Counted from the stretch's first letter, positions 46,301 through 57,760 are shown. The stretch is DNA of 64,000 nt from Sialis fuliginosa (GCA_961205875.1 OY540810.1:20894001-20958000); one strand, 5' to 3'. Notes: generated by a model not told the origin, from the letters alone. A program made the numbers and translations.

Positions 46301-47734
46301 TGCAAACATTGTTACAGTTATATGAACACAGTATATCACGATATCTAAATATATCTTGTAATATAGTTATTCTAAAATAATTTCTATAGTTATAAATACA
46401 ATATATCATTTATTTATTTAATTTTAAATCTATCTACCTAATAGTTACCTCATAAACCGCTAAACATATGTTAGTTTTTATATAACAATTAGATCACCCC
46501 ATTAGCTAATAGAGCAACAAATAGTAATTTAATAAAACCTAATAGTAAACAGTAGCCAAATAATGTTTGACAATAGAACCTCTTTTAATTATTGTAGCAT
46601 TCATTTCAGCTCTTCATCTATTTCATTATGATAAATTTGTATCGCAGTGTGATACCATCAAACATCGACAAATAAAGGCGATGAATAATTGAAATGTACC
46701 TATTGACTTTAATTGATACCAACATCACCATTATAAATTGAAATTGGTTAGCATCGATTCAATGCATAATTAAATTGATGGACCGCAGGGATATTTAGTT
46801 TACCTACACATAAATACATACAGTGTGTGATCTAAGTAGGTACAAATTGCAGAATATTGTTCATGCATGTACTCGACTATTCAAGGACATCAAATAACGA
46901 TACAGCTTCTTGATTTCAGTCTTATTTGAATTTGATTTCAAAACTATTAGATAAATAAAGAATACTAACATGTACTTTTATTGATCTACTTATATATTTA
47001 TTTGAATAAGTCCTAATTCTTTCTTCACTCGATATTTTTCTAACGTTTTTGATTCCTGTCTATCATATAGTTAATATAGAGAGCTTAAAATTCGTTTTAT
47101 TTTTAAATCTTGATATAATTTTGTTACATTATGGTTGTTTTTATTTCAGACAAGAAACAGCATTTTATTATTATTAAAAGTGTTGCCGCCGCATTTTAAA
47201 ATAATGTAGTTTAGTAAATAACCGCACGTAGCGCTGCAACTCGCAACCGTCTTACAATAAGTTTTTAAAACAAGTTGAGACAACAATTCAATTTAACATA
47301 TAACGTGCAATACGTGTAAAAGGTTAATTGATGTAAAAAAACGGTCAATCCGCAGACTTTTATATTGTTAGAAGTACATCTGAGTGTTGGTGACCACCGC
47401 AACCTAAATTTCTACACATCGGTGTATATATTTGTAGTTTTATTATCAGACATTTGTCTGTAAAATTTTAATTTTTTGTGTTACTGTGAATGTGCAGAAT
47501 TTGTGACTGGTTCGTGCCTAGATGTCACATACATATATTCCTCCTTAACAACATATCCTATCCCTAGTATATGCAAGAGCCAACATCTATTCAAGGTGAA
47601 TACCATTTTACAATTTCTGCATGTGAAAAGTTCAATCCGAACCAGCAAAAAATTAGTTTGTTTCGCAATGCCGCTGATGACATAATTTTTAAGAGCAAAA
47701 ATTAAATTATCTCGGCGCCAACAAAAGTATACAG
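46301..47734. other. AT-rich stretch with no supported gene
   Basis: Slightly GC-richer at 47185-47260 and 47380-47420. Short frames at 47476-47741 on both strands are unrecognisable. Confidence 0.35.
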
Positions 47735-48003
47735 CAATCATGTCAAATGCGAAGGCTAAAATGGGCCAAAATAAAAAAAAGTTTTAAGTTTAGACAATTT
47801 TTATTTTTTTTCTTCTTGACACTTGATATCTCTTCTCTGCTACTATATTTCCTACTTCGGGGGTAATATTGTTCGCAGTGATTACTTTCAAAACTGACCC
47901 AAGGTGGGCGTCATTAAATCTGGATCTGATAGAAGACTTATTTCCTTTCATATTGGTTGGGTCGCAAAAATATTCGTTGTGGGTCATGAGTTTGACATGC
48001 TTG
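47735..48003. mobile_element. 269-base hAT deletion derivative
   Basis: CAATCATGTCAAATGCG at the left and, inverted, CAAGCATGTCAAACTCA at the right are terminal repeats. The 8-base flanks GTATACAG and GTACTCAC agree at five of eight positions, as expected of a decayed hAT target duplication. The interior still encodes the end of a hAT transposase on the minus strand. Confidence 0.6.
47790..47951 (-). pseudogene. hAT transposase, C-terminal dimerisation-domain end
   Basis: The frame reads SSIRSRFNDAHLGSVLKV, then ITANNITPEVGNIVAEKR and YQVSRRKK. It matches the well-known end of hAT-family transposases (L-R-x-R-L-x-x-E-H-L-x-x-L-L-x-I-A, then P-x-I-x-x-L-V-x-x-K-R-x-Q-V-S). The stop at 47790-47792 fits the natural end of the protein. 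The BED finger and the catalytic core are missing because internal sequence was deleted: the codons before MKGNK (upstream of 47951) derive from the element's terminal non-coding end. No function remains. Confidence 0.65.
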
Positions 48004-48099
48004 GTACTCACTACAAATATTTTTTTAAATACACATATTAGTATTACTTATACAGAATAATCCGTAATTATTTATATCAGAAACTTTAACCGGAATTTA

Positions 48100-48235
48100 T
48101 TTAATGTTCAGGTTCGGTTCGAGTTCAAATATAAATTTTGGTTCAGATTCGCTTTTGGGTTCTGCATGGTGCAAACTTTAGTTCAAAAACCGTTATTTTT
48201 CAAGATTCAGGTTCGGGTTCGAGTTCAAGTTTGTA
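48100..48235. repeat. Two copies of a TTCGGGTTCGAGTTC-type block
   Basis: TTCAGGTTCGGTTCGAGTTC (about 48108-48127) and TTCAGGTTCGGGTTCGAGTT (about 48205-48224), plus intervening GGTTCAGATTCG. It resembles GTTCGG-rich hAT MITE interiors. Confidence 0.55.
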
Positions 48236-48269
48236 ATTAAAAGAAAGATATTTAGTTCTAAAAAAATTT

Positions 48270-48640
48270 TCTAAAACATTTTTCTAGCAATATTTTAAAG
48301 ACTAAAAAAATTTTGCTAGAAAAAGGGTAACAATGTGCCGCGATGCGCTTAAAGAAGTATGACTTCAAAAATATGTATTTATGTACACGTGTTAGAAGTT
48401 AAGCTTCTTTAATGTTATTGAAAAACAAGTACGAAAAATTACATTTATCAAAATTTAATTAATTTTTCAATACAACTTCACCCTTCTACAATTTGTCGTA
48501 TTTTAGTTACAGCGTCTACAGACAGACTGGCAGACACACAGATATCATAACGAAAATAAGATGGATTCAGGGAAGGTCATAATGGATAATTCCATCAAAA
48601 TCCGGATTTCGAAAAAAATCGGCTTTACAATACTTTTTGC
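48270..48640 (+). repeat. Repeat D, best copy
   Basis: Contains GCGATGCGCTTAAAGAAGTA (about 48340), repeated as GCGATGCGCCTAAAGAGTAT near 48897. Then AACAAGTACGAAAAATTAC, CAGACAGACTGGCAGACACA and GATTCAGGGAAGGTCATAAT. The CAGA tract and order of blocks fit a LINE/SINE-derived insect repeat; family unknown. Confidence 0.5.
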
Positions 48641-49414
48641 ATATTTCATACACAAATATACATGGGTATAAAAAAGTAAAAAAACCTAAATGTAGATACT
48701 GGTATAATGTAAACGTAACACGAATAATAATTCGTGTAAACATATTGCGTGTCATACACGCTACCAAAAATACAAATCACTTCCACCGAATCTAACAGAG
48801 ACTAGCATATGCGGTAGTGTAAACCACTGAGAGAGAGCGTTATGTATTTGCGAAGACAGACGAAACAGACTTCTCAATGCCCAGCAAAAATGTATTGCGA
48901 TGCGCCTAAAGAGTATAACATCAAAAAATACAATATAATATAATTTAACTTCACGTTGAAATTATTGTTACATATGTCTAAAACCGCAACGTGGACCAAC
49001 CTGTACGTATATTGTACATAGGTACATATATATAAATTATACATATAATCATGTATGTACATTATGCATATTGGTTTATGTGGATATTGCAGCAGGTACA
49101 AATCCATTATCGGACGTGAGAACCTTATTAATTATTGCAACGCGTTGCTCCCTCATCGTATTATTGTAGTTACTATTTAATACCACAAAGTAAATTCAAA
49201 TATTTGCCTACGTTTATTAGTCAAGTTTTGCTGTAGATCTCTGTACGCAAATAGTAAATTGTAATCAAGTTCGAAAGTAGGACAACGGTTCACTGCAATT
49301 ACTATTAACACTTGTTAGCGTGGATGTACGCGCGTTGATTTGTCACCATGAAAGTTGTGTTGTCGAAAGTTTATTTGCTACAGTTAAGGGACTGAGATAT
49401 TCATGTATGTATAT
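48641..49414. other. AT-rich stretch with a repeat D echo at 48890-48930
   Basis: Apart from the GCGATGCGCCTAAAGAG echo, nothing is recognised. Confidence 0.4.
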
Positions 49415-50171
49415 ACAGAGTGTCTCGTAAACATACCGAGGAGTTGTCAAGAACATTAAACAAACGTTTTTTTGTTAATAAACCGAAAGACCCCATACTA
49501 AAGCAATGAATTTTGCCTTTTGACTGAAATTTTTTGTGAAAATGGTAGTTCAAAGTGTGCTAATCAGAAGTTGGTGCAACCTATGAAAATCTATAATTCC
49601 TGCTCCAGGGGGTATCAAAACATTTTATGTTTATATTTATTTTCATCATCTAAAGGGCCAACTTTTAGTAAAAGTAAAGAATAAAAAGTACTTCCAATTA
49701 GTCATTGTACACAAATAATTTTTTTATAAAATTTGTTATAAAAAATCAAAAAATATTTCTTTATATTGTCTGGTTAATTCTAAAAACTCTTCATTCTATG
49801 CAAATTTTTCTAAAACTTGATCCTTTAGTTTGTTATTGTCCAAAAGGGGGTCCCTAGACCATATAAGTTTAAGAACCGCTGCTTTAGGAGATAAACATAA
49901 AAATATACATAAACATGGTCTTCTAGAGCTGAAATTATGGATTTTCGTAGGTTGCATCCATTACAACTTTGAATCAGCATACCTTGAACTATAATTTCCC
50001 CAAGTAATAAAAAATTTCAAAGAATCCATTGCTTTTGTGCGGGGACCTTTCTTTTGCTCTACTGCTAAGACAACTCGTTTGCGTGCATGAGTTTATCAAC
50101 AAAAAAAAACGATTATTTTAATGTCCACGACAACTCCTGAAGTTTGTCGGTATGTTAACGGAACATCCTGT
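49415..50171. mobile_element. Foldback MITE H, copy 2 (complete)
   Basis: The left end ACAGAGTGTCTCGTAAACAT and the reverse complement of the right end (ACAGGATGTTCCGTTAACAT) begin arms of about 300 bases: for example CTATGAAAATCTATAATTCC (about 49582) against GGATTTTCGTAGGTTGCA (about 49939). TA flanks both ends. The right arm carries a foreign hAT-like fragment at 49846-49881. No coding content. Confidence 0.8.
49846..49881 (-). mobile_element. Embedded hAT terminal fragment
   Basis: On the minus strand it reads CAGCGGTTCTTAAACTT, then a GGTCTAGGGACCCCC block. CAGNGGTTCTTAA followed by GGACCCC is the classic terminus of many hAT/Charlie-like elements. It is absent from the corresponding left arm of the MITE. 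Confidence 0.5.
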
Positions 50172-50429
50172 ATATGCATATCCTTTGTAACACATTACAA
50201 GAGAAATAGTTATGAATACAGCCCTATATTCATCGTCGAGACGAAACTTTTCTCGGTCCGTGAATTACCTTAAGAGGGAACACCACCGTGATGGAGTGAA
50301 AAATACCTTTCGTGCGTTTAAAAAAATACATTTAATAAATTATTTTAGGATACTTTGAACTATGTTTATACAAATGTATATAGAAAAATATTAACAAATA
50401 AATACTTTTTTGTATATTATATTTATTAT
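50172..50429. other. AT-rich stretch, nothing recognised
   Basis: No frame or repeat. Confidence 0.4.
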
Positions 50430-50605
50430 ATTATCCTATATATAATAAATAGGACTATAATATAAGCTATCTATCGGCGTTTTATTTATTGCTCTACAAT
50501 AATTAGTTCTGGAGATATAAGCATTCCAAATGTGAAATATTTTTGTTGCATTTGTTTCCCCGAGGTTATCAGGAAAGACACAGAACTACGTAAAAAAATG
50601 GAAAA
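50430..50605 (+). repeat. Dispersed repeat, inverted relative to 13710-13880
   Basis: Same order of shared blocks as described for 13710-13880, on the opposite strand: ATAAGCTATCTATCGGCG, CGTTTTATTTATTG, TTAGTTCTGGAGATATAAGC, then CAGAACTACGTAAAAA. Confidence 0.7.
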
Positions 50606-51418
50606 ATCATGTTACAAAGTAGTTACATATCTATATTCTTTTTACATCTATTAATATCATATAATAAAAAAAACATAACAAACTTAGCAAACTAATCTAA
50701 CATTTTCTAAGCAGTATTCCCCCGCCCCCCAAACATCCCGTATTAACCTTATATTTGTCTGCACAAGGCGTATCTCTCCAATCATCGGTGCATGAAAATA
50801 TATTGGTTGTTTGCAAATTTAATAGCAGTTACCAACACAACATAAAACAGAAACACACACAAACATGCATGTGTATCAGGTAGATAATGTTCGATTAAGT
50901 TCCACACATTCGGTAAAGCATCGGGAAGATACAGGATCGTAACAGGAACAATGTTAGCATAATCTTAAACTATGTTGTAATAGAAATGATATATAGTTCT
51001 AATTGGGTGAAGGGTTAATGGTTTGACCCCAAAGCCCCACCGAATTTGAGAATATGCATTATTTAACTTAATAATCACGATAGATATAATGATAATAATT
51101 GAAATAATAGATAAATGAAAATAATAACATTAAACAAATTTTGAGCATTTGCGAATTTTTTTTGTGAGAGCTGCTAAAATTACTATAACATGGCACCTCC
51201 AAACGACTTTGCATTTGTTTCTTGTTTCTAGGTGCTCATAAAGCTTTCAAAAATCAATTCATTTACGAAAGTCTGAAACTATCAGATTATTATAAATATT
51301 TAAACTGATAAAGTTTTTAACAAAACGGTGTTTTAGAATATTGCATATCATTAATTAATATGTTTTTTTATTTGGGTGTTCTGTCCATCGAGTCGCTAGA
51401 CTCATTTAGACTATAATA
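50606..51418. other. AT-rich stretch with no supported gene
   Basis: A short C-rich spot (50719-50728). No frame or repeat of note. Confidence 0.4.
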
Positions 51419-51813
51419 TGTACAGTCGCCTGCAGAACTCGTCTGGCACCCTAAAGGCTAGAATCGCTTACAACAGATTTCAAATTTAAAGACAAACATC
51501 ATCGGTTATCTTTTTCTATCATGTTTAATATATTTAAATACTAAAATTCGGAATATCAAATATTTATTGCCACAAAATTGACGTATACAATTTTCAATAG
51601 ATTACATAATAATTTAATTGCACAAATATATATGAGTACTATAAACGAAGAGTAGTTCTTTATCTAGCAAATGAATTTCTAAATATCTGTCTTTGTTTGA
51701 TACATGGAGAAATGATTTAAATATTATAATAATCAAATGGGAGGAGCCTACTAAGTTTGTGATAAACGAAAATGAATACAAACTGCAAGACGATTAATGC
51801 AGGTGACTGTACA
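51419..51813. mobile_element. 395-base MITE with TGTACAGTCGCCTGCA ends, TA duplication
   Basis: The left end TGTACAGTCGCCTGCAGAA and the reverse complement of the right end (TGTACAGTCACCTGCATTA) begin inverted repeats of about 33 bases including TCGTCT-GCA. TA lies on both sides (51417-51418, 51814-51815). No coding content. Confidence 0.8.
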
Positions 51814-52078
51814 TATGGTTTTCATTCAAATTGAAATGATATTATGTATTTATAGAGAAAAGTGTCCTAAATAGTGCTTCATAACTGATTTCAATATTTT
51901 GAAAACTTTTTGAAATAGATATAAACAGTCAAACTTCTAGGTATTACAAAGTTTTTTTTAAGTAGATTGTCTGCCACTATCCATATAAATCGTTAAAAAC
52001 ATCAGCCTTTGAGTTAAGAACTTTAATGTTCAATTAAATAATACAATTGTAATGAATGAATCAACACACTTCACTTAT

Positions 52079-52478
52079 TAGAGCTGCATACGAGATGAGT
52101 CGAGATGAGACTTACCTGATTCTCGTCTCGTCTCGGTTTTTGGAACTGAAGTCTCGTGAAGTCTCGTCTCATAATCGTCTTGTACAAGAAATCGAGACAA
52201 AAAAAAGATCGAGACTGAAAAAATATTGGTGAATTTTTATACAAAAATTTTTTCTCCTATTATTCTAATAAATAATTCTAAGTTTAAAATATAACGAATC
52301 TTATTATATAAATTTTACTGTAATTATTGATTAAAAAATTAATAACAAAAAATGAATTTTGACAAACTGTTTTTAAAAATCGAGACTCTCGACGAGACAT
52401 AAATAAAGTTTTTTGAAAATTTCAGATAATCTCGTTTCGGTCTCGTTTCATCCAAATCTAATCGACATACAGCTATAA
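52079..52478. mobile_element. 400-base GAGAC-rich hAT-like MITE
   Basis: Ends TAGAGCTGCATACGAGAT and, inverted, TATAGCTGTATGTCGATT are imperfect terminal repeats. Subterminal parts are crowded with GAGAC/GTCTC words (CTCGTCTCGTCTCGG, AAGTCTCGTGAAGTCTCGTC, GAGACTCTCGACGAGAC). This matches a hAT MITE type seen in insects. Related fragments are at 9600 and 22199. Confidence 0.65.
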
Positions 52479-52536
52479 CACGTATGATTATTTCATATTT
52501 ACCCAATCAAAGATGTTGGTTGTAACATTATAATTT

Positions 52537-52870
52537 ACTAGTTGTTATACGCGTGACTTCGTCCGTGTGATAATATAAATTTCTGTTCAGTTTCGATTTT
52601 AGTTTCGCATTTACTCGCTAGATGTCTACGCGAAAATAGTATAACCTATAATACGTACAAATGTAACACACTTATTTTTTTATCTAATAAATTTTCGGGA
52701 TATAATGTAGCCTATGCCCTTCCTCAGTATGCAAGCTATTTTCCTGAAAATTTTCATCAAGATCGGTGTAGCGGTTTAACCGCGAAAAGGTAACAAACAG
52801 ACGAACAGAGAGACAGACACTTTTTTGTATTTAGAACATTAAAATAATATTAAAAAATTAACGATAAATA
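52537..52870 (+). repeat. Diverged SINE/LINE-like repeat (GACTTCGTCCG type)
   Basis: Begins ACTAGTTGTTATACGCGTGACTTCG and later has ATAATGTAGCCTATGCCCTT, TTTTCATCAAGATCGG and ACAAACAGACGAACAG. The same succession occurs in abundant RTE-like or SINE repeats of Hemiptera and Lepidoptera. There is no frame. Confidence 0.6.
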
Positions 52871-53509
52871 ATTAGTAAAATCTTTTCCTGATAATTCAAA
52901 ATTGAGTTCCGTCCCTGGGAAGACGCGGGCAAGCATAGTGAGCGCGCCTAGCACCACATGATACCGCGTATCTCATCATATTAAACCTGTGTCTGATGAC
53001 GTCAGCCATTCTTCACCTGTTCACGCTACGTTATTTAATCATCAAGCTACCTCAACTATCGACCGTAATTCAGCGTTAGCATTGTAATATAACAGTTATG
53101 GCTTTTACGATATTTAGTCCCTCCATTGTGTGTACTGTTGTATATTATCTCTATTTTATTGGTTTTTGCTATATGTAAAGAACGCGCACTAATCAATATG
53201 CACAGATAAATTTAATGTATAATTTAAATACATGTAACAAACAACAAATACATGTATGTATGTTTTTATCGTCTTCCATATTTTACTGTTTAACGCTTAT
53301 TTCATTGTATTTGAAATTTTATTTAATTATTATATATTACGATTTTTTAGTTAATATGTTTGTATGTGCATTTGTAATTTCCAGCAGTATTAAGATTTTG
53401 AACTAGAATTTTACAAATGTTTTCTATAGGGTATCAAAATTAAATTACATTTGTATTTTGATTTTATTACTGATATAAAGAGAAATCAGCGAAGTAAGGG
53501 AGATTATCT
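52871..53509. other. Unassigned; GC-richer at 52905-53060
   Basis: GGGAAGACGCGGGCAAGC and GTGTCTGATGACGTCAGCC are candidate unique host DNA. TGACGTCA (52998-53005) is a perfect CRE palindrome. No exon recognised. Confidence 0.35.
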
Positions 53510-53900
53510 TCATAAGGGAATATTTCACTACAAAAATTGTAATGATTTTTACTATAGAAAAATGAATACTCTTTAAAAAAATGTGTAAAATTTTCACGTT
53601 ACATGCGTTGATCCTAAGATATTTTGATAAATTTTGGGAGACCACACCCTACACACGATTTTTATATGTGTCAATTACTAACCAAACTCAACTAAGAAAC
53701 CAGCTTTCATTAAAATCGGTTCAGTGATTAGATTTTAGAGGACAGACAGTCAGACACTCTCACACACTTTCGGATGAAAACGATCTGTCTTGACCTAAAA
53801 CGAAAAGATCAAGTGATTTTTAAATTAGAGATAATTTTTTTTCTGATTTGATAAACGATCACATAACTTCCCTTATCATTTGGATATGGCGAAGACATAA
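53510..53900 (+). repeat. Repeat A, copy 3, continuing into an element J-like phrase
   Basis: Aligns with the middle and right of copy 2 (GAATATTTCACTAC, ACACACGATTTTTAT, TTTCATTAAAATCGGTTCAG). After a CAGACAGTCAGACACTC tract it reads CTTGACCTAAAACGAAAAG, ATCAAGTGA and AAACGATC, the same order as in element J at 23595-23645. Repeat A and element J therefore share a segment. Confidence 0.6.
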
Positions 53901-54567
53901 AATTAAATAGGTTTACTCTAACTATTATAAATCATTAAAAATAGATGATGATGTTTAATTTCTTATAAACAATATATTCGACAATATCCATATAATAGGT
54001 GATCAAAAATAATGCTTACGTAAGTTTTTTCTAATTAATTATTTTTAACGTTAACTGAAACCAGTTTCGGCTGTTGTAATTGTTTTTTCGGTATTAATTC
54101 GATAAAATATCAACGTACTTTGCTACTTCTTATAAATATATTACAAAAAACTTACGTAAGGATAAGAGGGGTGACTTTATACTTACAAAGGGGAAGAGAG
54201 TTTAAAATTTCCAAAATCACCCTTTCGTAATTAATAGATGCTTCCTTAGGTATTTGTTTTACTATTTTGAAATGTTGCCAACAAAAATGTCTCCAAGTAT
54301 ACCTACTACTAAAAATGCACAATACGAACGTAAATATACACAATATATGTGACAAGAAGATTTGGAAACGAGCGAAATGAATGGGTTAGATCGGGGACCC
54401 ATGTTACTGACATTGACAAGGATCGAGTCATTAAATCGGAAATAGGCCGGACAGATTGTCGGAAGAATCAACGCTCGTTGAACAAAAGAAGTGAAGTTAT
54501 CGAGACTGTGTATTAGATCAAGTATGAAACGAATAGTTCAATTAATAAATACATTTTTTATCTAGTA
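53901..54567. other. AT-rich stretch with no supported gene
   Basis: Two overlapping minus-strand frames (54152-54471) carry no family signature. Confidence 0.35.
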
Positions 54568-57500
54568 GTCCGGACGTTAAGAGCGATATTTCGACTAATC
54601 TCTGCACTTTTTGATAGAAGCATGAAAATTGGTATAGTTGTACATTAAAACAAAACATACAAAACTAGAAATGGCGACATTTCAAAAACCCGTGTGGTCC
54701 CCCTTTTAGGGGCAAAAATATCTCCGCGGATTTAGTTTTTCTTATTTATCTCGCAAATGGTTATCCGGACGACACAAATAGAAGACACTCAAAATAATGT
54801 TTATTAGATTCTAAACAAAAGTTGTTATTATAAATTTTACGATAAGAGTCACCGTTGCCGTATAAATGGGGGTTAAAATTATGAGAAAATTTGCGCGCGA
54901 CGTGAAACTTGCGTTCATGCTCAAATATCTCGTAAACGGGTTTTCTCACGAGAAAAATTAATAGGACAAATATTAAAGAGCAGACAATTCTCTATCTGAT
55001 GTATGAATCTGTCATCCTGTAAAATTATTTTTTAATTAATTTTGGTCACTACAAGTAGAATGACATATATAACAATTTAAGAAAAGTAACGGTTCTCGTC
55101 CAATTTTGTTTTCGTTATGTATAATTAAGCACTTGTATAGTTAAGTTATGATTATTTTATGATAATTTATGAATATATAGAGAAAGAAAGAGAAAAAAAT
55201 TGTGTAAAATTGACCTGCATTTATCAATAAATCAAAAAATAACTATACGAACAAAAAAAATTTTTTTTAATTATAAAGTACACCCTGTATAATATATTAT
55301 ATGTACTTATGTTATAAATATGACAAAACATTAAAATTATAAATATTTATAGGCTACAAACATGTTTTCTATTCTCTTTAGCTGGAAAAACTTATATAAA
55401 CACTAGTGCAGAATCTCTTGATAGCTCCTATTTGTTAAACAAACCTTCAAACGCCCAAAACTTTAGGATGAATATATTCGTTATAAAGTTTAGAATAATA
55501 AACAATTAATTATTTTTTACTTAATATTGTACATTTTGAGTAATTTGAAGTTGAAATTGATTACTATTAGACGATAACAGTAAGAATTGTGTCGGATGTA
55601 TTCTTTTTTGTTTCAAATCTCGTGAACGGTCAATTGGATGTAAAAAATGTACTGAAACTGAATTGTCGGCAATGAAATTTTGAATAATATTTCGGTATGT
55701 TTCACATGCCAAATATTAAAGTTTCCGAGTAAATAAAGGTCAAAGTTACAAATTAATTAATATATACATGAACGGTGTAAAGCAGGGCATATTTGTCACA
55801 CAATATTTTATGACCAGTTTTTTACAATTCAAAAAATTATAGAAAATATAATAGAGTGAACTTATATCTACCATACATAAATTTTACTTTTACAAAAAAT
55901 ATGATAGTTTTACTGTTAAACATGATTTCTCAGCATTGTTACTTTGTATGATATTTTTAGTATGTATGGTAATTATTATTTTTTATTCCGGCCGATCATT
56001 AGGAATTTCTCTTTATTTAAGTTTTGTAAATAATATTATAAATAAAATATAAAAATCGTATTACACAATTCAAATATTGCATTTTAATAGAGAGATGAGT
56101 AAAATGCACAGATGTATATGTAAATGTATGTATATATTTATCGTATTATTTTCAAAAATTAAAATTAAAAAATTTAAATAAAGAAAACTTGTGGAGATAA
56201 TATGTTAACCTCTGAATGGGGGACCGCACAAGATTTGAGGGTAGAGTCATATCTAGGTTTGTAGAGGTGGGTTTGATGTACCTACAACTGTATAAAATTT
56301 TATATTTCCATCATGAATCGCAGGGTTGAATTCCTAATGATCGGCCGGAATAAAAAATAATAATTACCATACATACTAAAAATATCATACAAAGTAACAA
56401 TGCTGAGAAATCATGTTTAACAGTAAAACTATCATATTTTTTGTAAAAGTAAAATTTATGTATGGTAGATATAAGTTCACTCTATTATATTTTCTATAAT
56501 TTTTTGAATTGTAAAAAACTGGTCATAAAATATTGTGTGACAAATATGCCCTGCTTTACACCGTTCATGTATATATTAATTAATTTGTAACTTTGACCTT
56601 TATTTACTCGGAAACTTTAATATTTGGCATGTGAAACATACCGAAATATTATTCAAAATTTCATTGCTGACAATTCAGTTTCAGTACATTTTTTACATCC
56701 AATTGACCGTTCACGAGATTTGAAACAAAAAAGAATACATCCGACACAATTCTTACTGTTATCGTCTAATAGTAATCAATTTCAACTTCAAATTACTCAA
56801 AATGTACAATATTAAGTAAAAAATAATTAATTGTTTATTATTCTAAACTTTATAACGAATATATTCATCCTAAAGTTTTGGGCGTTTGAAGGTTTGTTTA
56901 ACAAATAGGAGCTATCAAGAGATTCTGCACTAGTGTTAATATAAGTTTTTCCAGCTAAAGAGAATAAAAAACATGTTTGTAGCCTATAAATATTTATAAT
57001 TTTAATGTTTTGTCATATTTATAACATAAGTACATATAATATATTATACAGGGTGTACTTTATAATTAAAAAAAATTTTTTTTGTTCGTATAGTTATTTT
57101 TTGATTTATTGATAAATGCAGGTCAATTTTACACAATTTTTTTCTCTTTCTTTCTCTATATATTCATAAATTATCATAAAAGAATCATAACTTAACTATA
57201 CAAGTGCTTAATTATACATAACGAAAACAAAATTGGACGAGAACCGTTACATTTCTTAAATTGTTATATATGTCATTCTACTTGTAGTGACCAAAATTAA
57301 TTAAAAAATAATTTTACAGGATGACAGATTCATACATCAGATAGAGAATTGTCTGCTCTTTAATATTTGTCCTATTAATTTTTCTCGTGAGAAAACCCGT
57401 TTACGAGATATTTGAGCATGAACGCAAGTTTCACGTCGCGCGCAAATTTTCTCATAATTTTAACCCCCATTTATACGGCAACGGTGACTCTTATCGTAAA

Positions 57501-57758
57501 ATTTATAATAACAACTTTTGTTTAGAATCTAATAAACATTATTTTGAGTGTCTTCTATTTGTGTCGTCCGGATAACCATTTGCGAGATAAATAAGAAAAA
57601 CTAAATCCGCGGAGATATTTTTGCCCCTAAAAGGGGGACCACACGGGTTTTTGAAATGTCGCCATTTCTAGTTTTGTAGAGGAAGGTTTAATGTACAACT
57701 ATACCAATTTTCATGCTTCTATCAAAAAGTGCAGATGAAAAGTTCTTAACGTCCGGAC
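54568..57758. mobile_element. 3.2-kb foldback element (near-perfect palindrome)
   Basis: The left arm 54568-56007 and right arm 56329-57758 are reverse complements over about 1.43 kb with very few differences, except in the outer 100 bases. Termini are GTCCGGACGTTAAGA with TA outside both (54566-54567, 57759-57760). The arms contain CACCCTGTA (left, about 55280-55288; mirrored right), like the end of a CAGGGTG-type element. Frames of 62-63 residues occur as mirror-image pairs and have no family signature. No transposase is present. Confidence 0.85.
55988..56348. mobile_element. 361-base inner element at the palindrome centre
   Basis: CCGGCCGATCATTAGGAATT at the left and its exact complement at the right form 20-base terminal repeats around the 321-base unpaired centre. 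The centre's right side (GGGGGACCGCAC, then CTAGGTTTGTAGAGG, 56218-56268) resembles the subterminal part of the outer element (GGGGGACCACAC, CTAGTTTTGTAGAGG, 57633-57682), and the terminus resembles GTCCGGACGTTAAGAA. Inner and outer elements thus belong to one family. Confidence 0.65.
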
Positions 57759-57760
57759 TA

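Noticed and set aside
54761-57575. Mirror-image pairs of 62- and 63-residue frames
   Set aside because: They are identical only because they lie in the two arms of the palindrome; no family signature, conservation comes from the duplication.
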